DNA of 64,000 bases from Aliivibrio sp. S4MY1 (GTDB taxonomy: Bacteria > Pseudomonadota > Gammaproteobacteria > Enterobacterales > Vibrionaceae), in assembly GCF_028765545.1 (NCBI RefSeq), contig NZ_JARACP010000004.1, positions 62,001 through 126,000 on the forward strand, in the 5' to 3' direction. Shown piece by piece: positions 11,125 to 22,312 of the stretch (positions are counted from its first letter, which is position 1; each line of letters starts with the position of its first letter). Below the pieces are notes generated by a model, which was not told the origin of the DNA, did no database searches, and saw only the letters and a list, made by a program, of their open reading frames with translations. The position numbers and the translations under genes are program-made.

Positions 11125-13878
11125 ATGAAACATTATTGGTTGGCGTTTATTGCTTTTTTGTTTATATCAGGATGTGCAACTACACCAGTTACAGAATTAA
11201 AATCTGATCCTCGTTGGGTCAGCGGTCAGCTTGATAATGGGTTCCGTTATCATATTTATCCTGACCGAGAGAAAGAGGTCTCTATTCGTTTTATAGTTCA
11301 TGCTGGCTCATTCCAAGAGACAGAAAATCAAAAAGGATACGCTCACTTTGTCGAGCATATGGCTTTTAATGGTAGTGAACATTTTTCTCAAAATGATGTA
11401 ATTTCTTTGTTTGAAAATGCAGGTTTACGTTTTGGGGCAGACATTAACGCCTACACCTCTTATGAAGAAACCGTTTATAAATTAGATCTTCCAAATAATA
11501 GTGAGATTAATAACGCATTTACCTGGATAAGGGATATTGCTGATGGAATTGAACTTTCTTCTACTGAAGTCGAAAAAGAGAAAGAGGTAATTCTTGGCGA
11601 GTTTCGTCATTCAAGATTAGAAGATAAACCTATCTCTGCTCAGTTTTATGAATATGTAATTGAGGGGACGATTTATGAAAGTAATGATCCTATTGGAAAT
11701 AAAGAGTCGGTTTTATCCACCTCTTCAGCACGGTTGTCTGAATTTTATAATCAATGGTATCAACCTCAATTAGCTGAAATTATTATTAGTGGTGATATTA
11801 CTTTAGAAAATGCAATAAAACTTATCACAGAACATTTTGAGAGCTGGAAGAAAGGAACTTCGACAGTTAGCTTAAAACCGTTAGAGGCTTTAAACCAAAA
11901 TAACTTTATAGGAAAAGTAGCAAGTGGTGAGGCACCAAGCATTGCTATAGTCATTGATCGTGGTGATTTTCGAACCAATACAAGAGAAGAACAACATCAG
12001 TTATGGCTAGATGAAATTGCTCATTCAATTATTCAGCAAAGATTAGGTGGGGTATACCTTGACGCAGCAATGCCAGTTCAATGGATTTACTCGACGGATT
12101 ACTATGCGTCTGATCAGCGTTATTTCATCTCTTCAGTTTCGTTTCCTGCTAATTATAGAACCCAAAGCCAACAGCTATTTTTAGAAACGCTAGCTTCGCT
12201 ACGAGATCATGGCGTGTCATATAGTGAGTTAGATAATTTACTCCAACCTTACCATCATCAGCTTGATAATCTTGATGCCAACCGAGAAAAATTGACGCCT
12301 TATGACCATGTTGAAAACAGAGTTAACGGCATTGTGAGTCAGCAAATAAGTCAATCAAGTTTAGATTACAAAGCAAGTTTGAAGACATTTTTAGCAGCGA
12401 CAGATTTGAAAGCAATTAATGATCATATTGATGAATTACTGTCATCTTCGTATCAATTTGCTATTGGTATTGATTCGGTTGAGTCGATGGCTCAAATAGA
12501 ATCAAGTATCCCTGAACTAAAATCAATATATGCAAAATCAGGAAATGAACCACTGATTAATAATGTGAGTGCTGCTTTTCCTGTTCCAATGACGAGTGGC
12601 ACGATTCTGTCTGAAACTCAATTATCTGATGAACTCGATTTAACGCGTTGGACACTAGGTAATGGAGTAAATGTCCTTTATTTGAGAAAACTCGATGCTG
12701 GTGATGAAGTGGTGTTTTCACTAGCAAGTAAAGGGGGGATTGCAGCGTTGTCTTCTGAATTGATACCGGCTGCTAATATAGCGGTTCCTACTGTTACTCG
12801 TACTGGTATAGGTAAATTTACTGGATCTCAATTAGATTCCCACTTAAGAAATAGAGGGATAGAACTTTATCCTTTTATAAACTTTACACATCATGGTATT
12901 GAGGGAATAACAGATAAAGAAGGACTAGCAGAGACGTTTGCAGTGCTGGCTACGATCATGTCTGAAATTAATGTAGATGAAGAGCAATTAAAAGCAGTAA
13001 AACAGGAGTTTGAGCAAAACAGAAGTGCGTATATATCAACCTCGCTTGGGCAATTTACTAAAGCAATTAATAGGAATACCTTTCCTTCAACCAGTCGTCA
13101 TCAATTGCTCGATGGTGATGGTGTAAACACGGTGACTAGTGATCAAATTAAACGTGTGCATCATTTACTATTTCAGCAGAACCGCAATTATCAGTTAGTG
13201 GTTGTGGCTAATTTAAAACCGTCCGAGTTAAAACCGTTACTTCGTCAATATATAGCAAGCATGAAACTGAGTTCTGCGGATAAAACCGATTACGCCTTAA
13301 CGTATAAGTCTGATCCTGTTCTAAGTATGACGATGGCGGTAAATACTGAGCAGAACAGTCATTATTTAGCTCAATTTATATCAGAGCAGAGCATCGAAAA
13401 TAAATCAGCTAAATCCATTTTTATGGAAGATATGTTGCAACGAATCATATCTAAGAGGGTGACGCATTATGTTCGTGAAGAATTAAGTTTGGACTATGCA
13501 CCCTATGCCGTAATGGTTAATGTAGACAGTGAATTTAAGCCTCATTGGCTTATTGGGGCACAAGTTGCCCCTAAGAATGCAGAGCTTATTGAATCTGCTG
13601 TTAACAAGGTGATAGAAGAGCTATTGAAAGGAGTCACTGATAGTGAGGTTAACGCTGCTGCTAAACAGTTGGTAGTAGATTTAGAATCATTAAAAGATAA
13701 TTCAGTACAGCAAGCATGGTTCTTAAATCGTTACACGATACACAGCTATGGAATTGAAGCGTTATTTGATATTCCAAAAACAGCGAATTCAGTTAATGCC
13801 GAGGACATAAATAGATTAATTAAATCTTCATTCGGTAAAAATAGTCGCCAGGTTAAATATTTAGCTACGCCAATCTGA
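11125..13878 (+). CDS. M16 (pitrilysin/insulinase) family zinc metalloprotease, lipoprotein
   Basis: About 917 residues, PqqL-like size. It starts at 11125 (an adjacent ATG at 11122 is possible), 6 nt after AAGGA. A lipoprotein signal with lipobox ISGC places the lipidated Cys at residue 17. The inverted zinc motif HFVEH lies at residues 74-78, with the downstream Glu ligand in EKEKEVILGEFRH. Four M16-type domains fill the rest, the usual clamshell. It should act in the periplasm on peptides. It is monocistronic and AT-rich. Its substrate is unknown. Confidence 0.9.
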   Translation: MKHYWLAFIAFLFISGCATTPVTELKSDPRWVSGQLDNGFRYHIYPDREKEVSIRFIVHAGSFQETENQKGYAHFVEHMAFNGSEHFSQNDVISLFENAGLRFGADINAYTSYEETVYKLDLPNNSEINNAFTWIRDIADGIELSSTEVEKEKEVILGEFRHSRLEDKPISAQFYEYVIEGTIYESNDPIGNKESVLSTSSARLSEFYNQWYQPQLAEIIISGDITLENAIKLITEHFESWKKGTSTVSLKPLEALNQNNFIGKVASGEAPSIAIVIDRGDFRTNTREEQHQLWLDEIAHSIIQQRLGGVYLDAAMPVQWIYSTDYYASDQRYFISSVSFPANYRTQSQQLFLETLASLRDHGVSYSELDNLLQPYHHQLDNLDANREKLTPYDHVENRVNGIVSQQISQSSLDYKASLKTFLAATDLKAINDHIDELLSSSYQFAIGIDSVESMAQIESSIPELKSIYAKSGNEPLINNVSAAFPVPMTSGTILSETQLSDELDLTRWTLGNGVNVLYLRKLDAGDEVVFSLASKGGIAALSSELIPAANIAVPTVTRTGIGKFTGSQLDSHLRNRGIELYPFINFTHHGIEGITDKEGLAETFAVLATIMSEINVDEEQLKAVKQEFEQNRSAYISTSLGQFTKAINRNTFPSTSRHQLLDGDGVNTVTSDQIKRVHHLLFQQNRNYQLVVVANLKPSELKPLLRQYIASMKLSSADKTDYALTYKSDPVLSMTMAVNTEQNSHYLAQFISEQSIENKSAKSIFMEDMLQRIISKRVTHYVREELSLDYAPYAVMVNVDSEFKPHWLIGAQVAPKNAELIESAVNKVIEELLKGVTDSEVNAAAKQLVVDLESLKDNSVQQAWFLNRYTIHSYGIEALFDIPKTANSVNAEDINRLIKSSFGKNSRQVKYLATPI

Positions 13879-13959
13879 TTTTTTTGTGATCTACATCTTG
13901 TTTTTTGGGGCGTAGATAGTAAAATCGCTGCTTAATTAATCATCTAGGGTTTTGTTTAA

Positions 13960-14154
13960 ATGGGTTACGATTTAGGTTCTGTTTATCTTGGTCAAATGGC
14001 TGCAAAAAAAATGCTTAACGAAGAAATGTATGGCAAACAGCAACCAAGAACAAAGAAAACAGCAGTAACAAAAAAACTTTGGAAAGGATTCGAAAACGTT
14101 AATACAAAAATGGTAAACATGGTGAGTGGTTACACTCCGGTATTAACTTGGTAA
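13960..14154 (+). CDS. small basic orphan protein
   Basis: A 64-residue protein (opening MGYDLGSVYLGQMAAKKML) with a lysine-rich middle (KKTAVTKKLWKGFENVNTK). No signal peptide or membrane span is evident. The RBS is weak (TAGGG about 14 nt upstream), but a strong terminator follows at once, which supports a real transcription unit. I do not recognise the family. It sits alone between the M16 protease and the fluoride-exporter leader. Confidence 0.55.
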   Translation: MGYDLGSVYLGQMAAKKMLNEEMYGKQQPRTKKTAVTKKLWKGFENVNTKMVNMVSGYTPVLTW

Positions 14155-14175
14155 ATGATTTACTGAATAGTTTTG

Positions 14176-14207
14176 AAAAGGCATACCTAAGTTGGTGTGC
14201 CTTTTTT
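14176..14207 (+). terminator. terminator after the 64-residue orphan gene
   Basis: AAAAGGCATACC (14176-14187) pairs with GGTGTGCCTTTT (14194-14205, one G-T pair) and runs into a T tract. Confidence 0.85.
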
Positions 14208-14267
14208 ATTTGCCATTTATAAATGATAGGAGTAGCATTTGTTTTGTTGATTGATTCCAATGTCAGT

Positions 14268-14325
14268 CACGGGTGATGGATTTCCACCTTTAACCGCTCT
14301 AATTTAGAGATAATGATTCCTACTG
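14268..14325 (+). promoter_or_regulatory. fluoride riboswitch (crcB motif)
   Basis: The stretch has the conserved blocks of the crcB motif in order: GGTGATGGATTTCCACC (P1/L1 with GAUGG), then AACCGCTC with its paired GAG, then ATAATGATTCCTAC, which matches the 3' AUGAY-CCUAC block. It lies 130 nt upstream of a CLC-type gene whose residues mark it as a fluoride exporter. A downstream hairpin (about 14332-14367, TATCC...GGGATA) may belong to the expression platform. Function: raises exporter expression when fluoride is bound. Confidence 0.88.
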
Positions 14326-14456
14326 TAGCGTTATCCTGATCAGCTGCTTCTGATCGTATTGGGATAGATCCGTCTATAGTAGAGCTGTTTGTTATTTCTC
14401 TTCTCTTCTAAGATAGTCTATCCTTTTGATTAACCATTATTAAAAGATAGAAACTC

Positions 14457-15836
14457 ATGGCACATCCTCTAAATCGTAATCTTCAAAATTTTTATCAAAT
14501 GTTCCGTTGGTCGCTACTCGTTATCCCTGTTGCGTTACTAGTTGGTTCATTTAATGCCTTTTTTCTTTGGTTATTAAGTGAAGCGACCCAAGCTCGTATT
14601 GCCAATCCTTGGCTAATTTATCTTCTGCCGTTGGCTGGTTTAGTGATTGTATACAGTTACCGTAACTGGGGGAGAAACTCAGCGGGAGGTAATAACTTGA
14701 TCATGGATGAGATAAATCAAGCTGGTGAGGGAATACCGGTAAGGATGGGACCGTTGGTGCTGTTTACTACGGTTATTACGCATTTATTTGGTGGTTCTGC
14801 TGGTCGTGAAGGGACTGCGGTTCAGATTGGTGGTGCAACAACAGATTTGTTATCCAGAGTCTTTAAACTATCAGAAGATGATAGACGAATGATGCTGACT
14901 GCTGGTGTGGCTGCTGGTTTCGCCTCTATCTTTGGTACGCCTTTTACTGGTGCTATCTTTGCACTTGAAGTGTTGTTTATTGGTCGTATTAAATTCAATG
15001 CAATCATTCCTGCTTTGTTGGCCGCAATTTTAGCGAATGTCGTCGCCTCTGCGTGGGGGGCTCACCATACTCATTACTTAATTAGTTTTGATCAAGTCAG
15101 TACTTTATTTGGCCATACGGTTGACATCGACTTGGTGTTAATGGCGAAGGTGATTGTCGCTGCGATTGCGTTTGGTTTGGCTGGCTATCTGTTTGGTGAA
15201 TTAACTCACGGCTTTAAAGATGTATTTAATGCCACGCTTAAAAACCCATATTTAATCGTAGTTGTTGGTGGCTTAATGGTTATTGCCATTACGCAGTTAA
15301 TTGGTAATTACGATTACATTGGTATTGGTGTTTATCCAAGTCGTGATGGTGGTGTGAGTATTACTTCGGCATTCAGTGCTGGTGGATCTGAGTGGTATAG
15401 CTGGATTTTAAAACTACTCTTAACGGCCATCACATTAGCTGCTGGTTATAAAGGTGGTGAGGTAACACCTCTGTTCTTTGTTGGTGCGACCTTAGGTAAT
15501 TTCCTTGCTTGGGTGATGGGTGCTCCTGTTGATCTGTTTGCGGCGTTAGGATTCTTAGCGGTATTTGCAGCTGCCACTAATACACCGTTGGCTTGTACTA
15601 TTATGGGGGTTGAGTTGTTTGGTGCTGATTACCTACCTTATTTCGCATTAGCGTGTTACACGGCTTATTACTTTAGTGGTCATACTGGTATTTATTCTTC
15701 ACAACGCGTTGCTGTGTCTAAAACATTAGAGCATGGACGTGATCATGATGGCTCTAATAAAATTGGGTCATATCGTGAATATAATTCTTCATGGCTAAAG
15801 CATTTAGCAAAAAAACTAACTAAGAAAGATAAATAG
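14457..15836 (+). CDS. CLC-F type fluoride/proton antiporter
   Basis: A 459-residue CLC-family membrane protein with about ten to twelve hydrophobic segments. Two signatures separate it from chloride transporters. [10 protein letters not shown] replaces the GSGIP anion motif, and [11 protein letters not shown] replaces GREGP; its Glu is the gating residue. [12 protein letters not shown] matches the later conserved loop. Proteins with these changes export F- in exchange for H+. The fluoride riboswitch upstream supports this, so a chloride-channel label would be misleading. Its stop codon overlaps a parS site. Confidence 0.9.
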   Translation: MAHPLNRNLQNFYQMFRWSLLVIPVALLVGSFNAFFLWLLSEATQARIANPWLIYLLPLAGLVIVYSYRNWGRNSAGGNNLIMDEINQAGEGIPVRMGPLVLFTTVITHLFGGSAGREGTAVQIGGATTDLLSRVFKLSEDDRRMMLTAGVAAGFASIFGTPFTGAIFALEVLFIGRIKFNAIIPALLAAILANVVASAWGAHHTHYLISFDQVSTLFGHTVDIDLVLMAKVIVAAIAFGLAGYLFGELTHGFKDVFNATLKNPYLIVVVGGLMVIAITQLIGNYDYIGIGVYPSRDGGVSITSAFSAGGSEWYSWILKLLLTAITLAAGYKGGEVTPLFFVGATLGNFLAWVMGAPVDLFAALGFLAVFAAATNTPLACTIMGVELFGADYLPYFALACYTAYYFSGHTGIYSSQRVAVSKTLEHGRDHDGSNKIGSYREYNSSWLKHLAKKLTKKDK

Positions 15837-15850
15837 TTTCACGTGAAACA
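15835..15850. other. parS: parS site overlapping the exporter stop codon
   Basis: AGTTTCACGTGAAACA: 15 of 16 positions match TGTTTCACGTGAAACA, and the central 14-bp palindrome is intact. The first two bases belong to the TAG stop of the CLC gene. Confidence 0.88.
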
Positions 15851-15866
15851 TGTTGGTTTATTTAGA

Positions 15867-16218
15867 TTAGAACCTAATGTGTTTCTCCACAAAAAAGAAC
15901 ACTGTATTTGTTGGTGTAAGAACTGCTTATGACAAAGGTAGTTTTTTGCTGCGAAGCACATAAGGTTCAATATGTTTTGTGGAGAGGATTAGAACCTAAT
16001 GTGCTTCTCCACAAAAAAGAACATTGTATTTGCTGGTGTAAGAACTGCGGATGACAAAGGTGGTTTTTTGCTGCGAAGCACACAAGGTTCAATATGTAAT
16101 GATGATGCGTTTAGAACCTAATGTGCTTCTCCACAAAAAAGAACATTGTATTTGTTGGTGTATTAACTGTGGATGACAAAGGGAGTTTTTTGTTGCGAAG
16201 CACACAAGGTTTAATATG
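15867..16218. repeat. three 108-bp palindromic units in tandem, period 122 bp
   Basis: Units at 15867-15974, 15989-16096 and 16111-16218 are each 108 bp, separated by two 14-bp spacers of unlike sequence. Each starts TTAGAACCTAATGTG and ends AAGGTTCAATATG (GGTTTAATATG in the third). The two ends are imperfect inverted repeats: GAACCTaaTGTGCTTC and, reversed, GAACCTtgTGTGCTTCGC, each followed by six A. The centre (GAACATTGTATTTG-TGGTGTA) is also conserved. No ORF or known RNA family is evident. Confidence 0.85.
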
Positions 16219-16363
16219 GATTGTCGATATGTAAAACTCTATATGCGCTCACTCACAAACTCAGCCAATCACGTGATAACTTTTTTCTCTTCCATTTCAT
16301 TTCTTGCATACTTTCTTTATACTCCGAACACGTTCAGATTTTGATTCAAAGATCTGAAAGAAA

Positions 16364-16459
16364 CTTGTCGGAGTGCTTAGTGCTTTTTAAAGTACGAGCT
16401 GAGACCGCATTGCGGGATCCGTAGAACCTGATCAGGCTAATACCTGCGAAGGGAACAAG
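16364..16459 (+). promoter_or_regulatory. TPP riboswitch (THI element) of thiCEFSGH
   Basis: Conserved blocks in order: CGGAGTGC, GCTGAGA, and GAACCTGATCAGGCTAATAC followed by CTGCGAAGGGAACAAG. P1 is CTTGTC (16364-16369) with GAACAAG. TPP binding lowers thiamine-biosynthesis expression. The 200-nt stretch to thiC is unusually long. It contains CTTAGTATG (16473-16481) / CATACTAAG (16590-16598) and CCGACAAG (16621-16628), which can pair with the 5' strand of P1. Confidence 0.96.
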
Positions 16460-16597
16460 AGATAATTTTTATCTTAGTATGTTAGCCACTAATCGAATTA
16501 TTTAATGATAAACCGCAGCTGAATTTTAGCTTTAGTTTATTTGTTTAATTCATCGCATATAAATACGCAGGCTTACTCTCGTTGTATCTCATACTAA

Positions 16598-18595
<1,998 letters not shown>

Positions 18596-18610
18596 CGAGA
18601 TAGTAAGGGG

Positions 18611-18626
18611 TGTTTCACGTGGAACA
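18611..18626. other. parS: parS site between thiC and thiE (one mismatch)
   Basis: TGTTTCACGTGGAACA differs from the consensus TGTTTCACGTGAAACA at one position (18622, G for A). It lies in the 70-bp thiC-thiE gap. Confidence 0.8.
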
Positions 18627-18665
18627 TCTCTTATCTTTTGTGTACGGAATTGAAGTGAGACTGCG

Positions 18666-19325
18666 ATGTTTGCGTTCCCTAGAATTGATAAAAGTAAGTT
18701 TGGCCTGTATCCCGTGGTTGATGATGTGTCATGGATTGAGGTGTTATTAAAACTTGATGTAAAGACAATCCAACTGAGAATTAAGAACCCAGATCAAGCA
18801 GATTTAGAGCAACAGATTATAAAGGCGATTAGGCTTGGTCGAGAATACGATGCTCAAGTGTTCATCAATGACAATTGGAAGTTAGCCATAAAGCACAAAG
18901 CATTTGGTATTCACCTTGGACAAGAAGATATAGAGGTTGCTGACTTACAGGCGATTTCTGATGCCAATATTTGTCTTGGATTATCCACACACGATGATAG
19001 AGAGTTACTAAAAGTAAAAGCATTAAATCCAAGCTATTTAGCGCTGGGTCATATTTTCCCGACACCAACGAAAGATATGCCATCACAACCTCAAGGCCTA
19101 ATTAATCTTGCTAAGAATCAATTATTAGCTGGAGCCACACCGACCGTTGCGATTGGCGGTATTGATTTATCCGTAGCTGAAGATGTTTGGCAAACCGGTG
19201 TAGACAGTATTGCTGTGGTTCGCGCTATAACTCAAGCTGAAGATATTCACCAAGCGATATATCAATTTAACGCCATTATTGCGAAACCAAGAAAAGTAAA
19301 CCAACAGGAGGTTATTCATGAGTAA
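18666..19325 (+). CDS. thiE: ThiE, thiamine phosphate synthase
   Basis: A 219-residue TIM-barrel protein. Motifs: TIQLRIKN (about 36), FINDNWKLAIKHKAFGIHLGQ (about 80-100), LALGHIFPTPTKD (about 138) and VAIGGID (about 162). It joins HMP-PP and HET-P to form thiamine phosphate. Its last codons overlap the thiF start by 8 nt, with the thiF RBS inside thiE. A perfect DnaA-box sequence TTATCCACA (18981-18989) lies in the coding region, probably by chance. Confidence 0.95.
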   Translation: MFAFPRIDKSKFGLYPVVDDVSWIEVLLKLDVKTIQLRIKNPDQADLEQQIIKAIRLGREYDAQVFINDNWKLAIKHKAFGIHLGQEDIEVADLQAISDANICLGLSTHDDRELLKVKALNPSYLALGHIFPTPTKDMPSQPQGLINLAKNQLLAGATPTVAIGGIDLSVAEDVWQTGVDSIAVVRAITQAEDIHQAIYQFNAIIAKPRKVNQQEVIHE

Positions 19326-20151
19326 TCTGCTGATGGAAGGATTAAGTGACCAAGATTTTCTGCGTTATAGCCGTCAAATTATGTTGCCGGACATTGGTGA
19401 AAAAGGGCAAGTCACATTAAGAAATAGTACGGTTCTGATAGTCGGTTGTGGCGGACTAGGCTCTTCAGTTGGAATGTATTTATCCGCTTCTGGTATCGGT
19501 ACATTAATTATTGCCGATGGAGACAAGGTTGAGTTAAGTAACTTACAGCGCCAAGTGGTCTATCGCGATAACAACCTAAACCAAAATAAAGCGATGGCAA
19601 TGGCGCAGCAACTTAAAGGGCTGAACGGTATCACTCATATTGAAGTGATCAGTCACAAGTTAACAGAGCCAGAATTATCTCGCTTTATTAACCAAGTGGA
19701 TGTGGTTTTGGATTGTTCTGATAATTTGCCGACACGACATGAAATTAACGCGGCGTGTGTGAAGCATAAGGTTCCTCTTATTTCAGGTGCAGCAATTGGT
19801 TGGCAAGGGCAGTTAATGCTGTTTTCAAATCACGTTACGGAAAATAACACCTCTTGCTATCACTGCTTATTTCCTTTTGCCGAAAGCCACCAAACACAAA
19901 ACTGTCAGTCGTTCGGAATTGTAGGTCCGGTAGTTGGCATGATAGGAAACCTACAGGCATTAGAAACCATTAAATATCTTACACAACCGAGTTACATGAA
20001 GTGGGACTCAATTCATCAGTTTGATGGACGAACCTTATCTTGGTCATCATTAACTATTCCAAAAGATAATCAATGTTCAGTTTGTTCTTCAGAACATATG
20101 AATGATGTTTCACGTGAAACATACTCAACGGGAGAGGCTTGTCATGAGTGA
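19318..20151 (+). CDS. thiF: ThiF, ThiS adenylyltransferase
   Basis: A 277-residue E1-like enzyme. The nucleotide motif VGCGGLGSSVG lies near residue 42, with the RQ residues (NLQRQVVYRD) following. Two zinc Cys pairs are CYHC (about 180) and CSVC (about 258). It adenylates the ThiS C-terminal glycine for sulfur transfer to the thiazole. GGAGG precedes the ATG, and the gene overlaps both thiE and thiS by 8 nt. A perfect parS lies near its 3' end. Confidence 0.97.
   Translation: MSNLLMEGLSDQDFLRYSRQIMLPDIGEKGQVTLRNSTVLIVGCGGLGSSVGMYLSASGIGTLIIADGDKVELSNLQRQVVYRDNNLNQNKAMAMAQQLKGLNGITHIEVISHKLTEPELSRFINQVDVVLDCSDNLPTRHEINAACVKHKVPLISGAAIGWQGQLMLFSNHVTENNTSCYHCLFPFAESHQTQNCQSFGIVGPVVGMIGNLQALETIKYLTQPSYMKWDSIHQFDGRTLSWSSLTIPKDNQCSVCSSEHMNDVSRETYSTGEACHE
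20106..20121. other. parS: perfect parS site in the 3' end of thiF
   Basis: TGTTTCACGTGAAACA, identical to the 16-bp parS consensus of chromosome 1 ParB. It is read in thiF as codons for a DVSRET-type sequence, so the coding frame tolerates it. Confidence 0.95.
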
Positions 20152-20356
20152 TTTAATTTCAATAGAGCTTAATGGTGTGACTTACCGAGTTGAAGCATCT
20201 CATACTATGGCTTCATTTTTAGAACACCATGGCATTAATACACAAGGGTGTGCTATCGCGATCAGTAATCAGATAATTCCGAGATCGGAATGGCAAAAAC
20301 GTGGGTTATCGCAGGGTGAATCCATCTCTTTATTTCAAGCTATCGCAGGGGGCTAA
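20144..20356 (+). CDS. thiS: ThiS, sulfur carrier protein
   Basis: A 70-residue ubiquitin-like protein that ends in the required Gly-Gly (FQAIAGG). The start at [11 protein letters not shown] follows GGGAGAGG and overlaps thiF by 8 nt; a frame beginning 14 codons earlier is not used. ThiF adenylates its C-terminus, which then carries thiocarboxylate sulfur to ThiG. Confidence 0.95.
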   Translation: MSDLISIELNGVTYRVEASHTMASFLEHHGINTQGCAIAISNQIIPRSEWQKRGLSQGESISLFQAIAGG

Positions 20357-20357
20357 C

Positions 20358-21128
20358 ATGAGTGACTTATTAACCATCGGAGATAAGACGTTTAGTTCGC
20401 GTTTATTTACAGGGACAGGAAAATTTCCTAATTCAGAGATCATGCAAAAAGCACTCATCGAATCTGGTTCTGAATTATCAACCATGGCGTTAAAGCGTGT
20501 TGAGGTGAATAACCCAGCAGACAATATTTTAAAACCCATAGTAGATGCTGGAATTCACTTATTACCCAATACGTCTGGTGCTAAAAATGCTCGTGAGGCA
20601 ATCTTTGCTGCACAACTGGCGCGTGAAGCATTGGGAACAAACTGGCTAAAATTAGAAATTCATCCAGACCCTAAGTACTTAATGCCAGACCCAATTGAAA
20701 CACTAAAAGCAGCAGAAGAGCTAGTGAGGCAAGGGTTTGTTGTCTTGCCTTATTGTCATGCTGATCCGGTGTTGTGCAAGCGATTAGAAGAAGTAGGTTG
20801 CGCTGCGGTAATGCCACTAGGTGCGCCGATTGGTTCAAATAAAGGCATTGTCAGTCGCGATTTTTTAGAGATTATTATTGACCAATCACGAGTGCCTGTT
20901 GTGGTTGATGCTGGCATTGGTGCGCCATCACATGCGGCTTTTGCGATGGAACTTGGTGCTGATGCTGTTCTTGTGAACACGGCGATTGCAGCTGCAAGAA
21001 ATCCAATCGCAATGGCGACCGCCTTTAAGTTAGCTGTGCAATCTGGTCGATTAGCTTACGAGAATGGCTTAGCGCCCGTAAATACCCAAGCGGTTGCTTC
21101 TAGTCCATTAACGGCATTTCTTGATTAA
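20358..21128 (+). CDS. thiG: ThiG, thiazole synthase
   Basis: A 256-residue TIM-barrel enzyme. Motifs: [10 protein letters not shown] (about 13), [12 protein letters not shown] (about 72), the Schiff-base Lys region WLKLEIHPD (about 96), and [20 protein letters not shown] (about 178). It starts 1 nt after thiS with GGGGG upstream. With ThiH, ThiS and deoxyxylulose phosphate it builds the thiazole ring. Confidence 0.97.
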   Translation: MSDLLTIGDKTFSSRLFTGTGKFPNSEIMQKALIESGSELSTMALKRVEVNNPADNILKPIVDAGIHLLPNTSGAKNAREAIFAAQLAREALGTNWLKLEIHPDPKYLMPDPIETLKAAEELVRQGFVVLPYCHADPVLCKRLEEVGCAAVMPLGAPIGSNKGIVSRDFLEIIIDQSRVPVVVDAGIGAPSHAAFAMELGADAVLVNTAIAAARNPIAMATAFKLAVQSGRLAYENGLAPVNTQAVASSPLTAFLD

Positions 21129-21138
21129 GGTGAATGAA

Positions 21139-22251
21139 ATGACATTTACTGATGAATGGAAAAAGTTAAATTGGGATGAGGTTAAACTCTCCATCTATAG
21201 CAAAACTCATCATGATGTTGAAAGGGCGTTGAATAAACCCAAGCGGGATTTAGAAGACTTTAAAGCATTAGTTTCTCCAGCAGCAGAAAGATACCTTGAA
21301 CAAATGGCTCAAGAATCTGCCCGTTTAACTCGTCAGCGATTTGGTCACACGATTGGTTTTTATATTCCTTTGTACCTTTCTAATCTATGTGCCAACGCAT
21401 GTACTTATTGTGGTTTTTCAATGGAGAATCGAATTAAGAGAAAGACACTTAATCAAGATGAAATAGCACAAGAAATGGCAGCAATTAAAACGATGAACTT
21501 TGATAGTGTGCTTTTGGTTACAGGAGAGCACGAAACTAAAGTTGGAATGAATTATTTTCGTCAAACACTACCACAGATAAAGCAGTCGTTTAATTACCTT
21601 GCGATGGAAGTTCAGCCTCTTGAACAAGAAGAGTATGCAGAATTAAAAACCTTAGGGTTGGATGCGGTGATGGTGTATCAAGAAACGTATCATCCATCGA
21701 CGTATGCAGAGCATCATCTTCGTGGTAATAAAATGGACTTTAAATATCGCTTAGAAACACCAGATAGATTAGCAAAAGCGGGCATCGATAAAATAGGTAT
21801 TGGGGCACTTATTGGTTTAGAAGAGTGGCGAACGGATTGTTTTTTTGTGGCGGCGCATTTGGACTACTTAGAGCGTCGATATTGGCAAACGCGTTATTCT
21901 ATTTCTTTTCCAAGATTGCGGCCATGTGAAGGTGCACTGCAACCTAAATCGATCATGAGTGATAAGCAGTTAGTTCAGTTGATTTGTGCTTACCGGCTGC
22001 TAAACCCTGAAGTTGAGTTATCACTGTCTACTCGAGAGTCGGCACACTTTAGAGATAATGTGTTGCCTTTGGGGATAACGTCAATATCAGCAGCATCGAA
22101 AACTCAACCTGGTGGGTACGCTAATGATGAGCAAGAGCTTGAACAATTTTCTATTAGTGATGAACGATCTGCTGAGTCTGTTTCTTTAGCAGTACAAGCA
22201 AGGGGGTTTGAACCAGTTTGGAAAGATTGGGATAGAAGCTATTCAAGTTGA
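21139..22251 (+). CDS. thiH: ThiH, 2-iminoacetate synthase
   Basis: A 370-residue radical-SAM enzyme with the Cx3Cx2C cluster motif CANACTYC (about residues 86-93). The ATG at 21139 has AAGGTGAA 5-8 nt upstream. It cleaves tyrosine to dehydroglycine for ThiG. It is last in the thi operon, and its stop codon abuts a perfect parS. thiD, thiM and thiL are not in this window. ThiH instead of ThiO fits an organism able to live anaerobically. Confidence 0.96.
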   Translation: MTFTDEWKKLNWDEVKLSIYSKTHHDVERALNKPKRDLEDFKALVSPAAERYLEQMAQESARLTRQRFGHTIGFYIPLYLSNLCANACTYCGFSMENRIKRKTLNQDEIAQEMAAIKTMNFDSVLLVTGEHETKVGMNYFRQTLPQIKQSFNYLAMEVQPLEQEEYAELKTLGLDAVMVYQETYHPSTYAEHHLRGNKMDFKYRLETPDRLAKAGIDKIGIGALIGLEEWRTDCFFVAAHLDYLERRYWQTRYSISFPRLRPCEGALQPKSIMSDKQLVQLICAYRLLNPEVELSLSTRESAHFRDNVLPLGITSISAASKTQPGGYANDEQELEQFSISDERSAESVSLAVQARGFEPVWKDWDRSYSS

Positions 22252-22267
22252 TGTTTCACGTGAAACA
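22252..22267. other. parS: perfect parS site after thiH
   Basis: TGTTTCACGTGAAACA, full match to consensus. It fills the space between the thiH stop and the operon terminator. Confidence 0.95.
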
Positions 22268-22307
22268 TTAAGGGATAAATGATTGTTTTGTCCCTTAATA
22301 GATTTTT
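22268..22307 (+). terminator. terminator of the thi operon
   Basis: TTAAGGGA (22268-22275) / TCCCTTAA (22291-22298), followed after TAGA by TTTTT. It starts on the base after parS. Confidence 0.75.
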
Positions 22308-22312
22308 AAATA

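Noticed and set aside
10917-11207. 96-codon ORF across the fourth tRNA-like unit and the protease start
   Set aside because: It spans a decayed repeat and terminator and overlaps the start of the M16 gene in another frame.
15867-16218. Integron attC (VCR-like) array
   Set aside because: The period and palindromic form are suggestive, but the attC core sites (RYYYAAC and GTTRRRY) and gene cassettes are absent.
15867-16218. CRISPR array
   Set aside because: Units are 108 bp and spacers only 14 bp, with no cas genes nearby.
16270-16279. CACGTG near 16270 as parS
   Set aside because: The flanks (AATCACGTGATAA) do not match the GTTTC/GAAAC arms.
16221-16424. 67-codon ORF over the TPP riboswitch
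   Set aside because: It overlaps the aptamer and reads through conserved riboswitch sequence; no RBS.
18981-18989. Perfect DnaA box TTATCCACA inside thiE
   Set aside because: A single isolated 9-mer in coding sequence with no other boxes or GATC cluster; expected now and then by chance.
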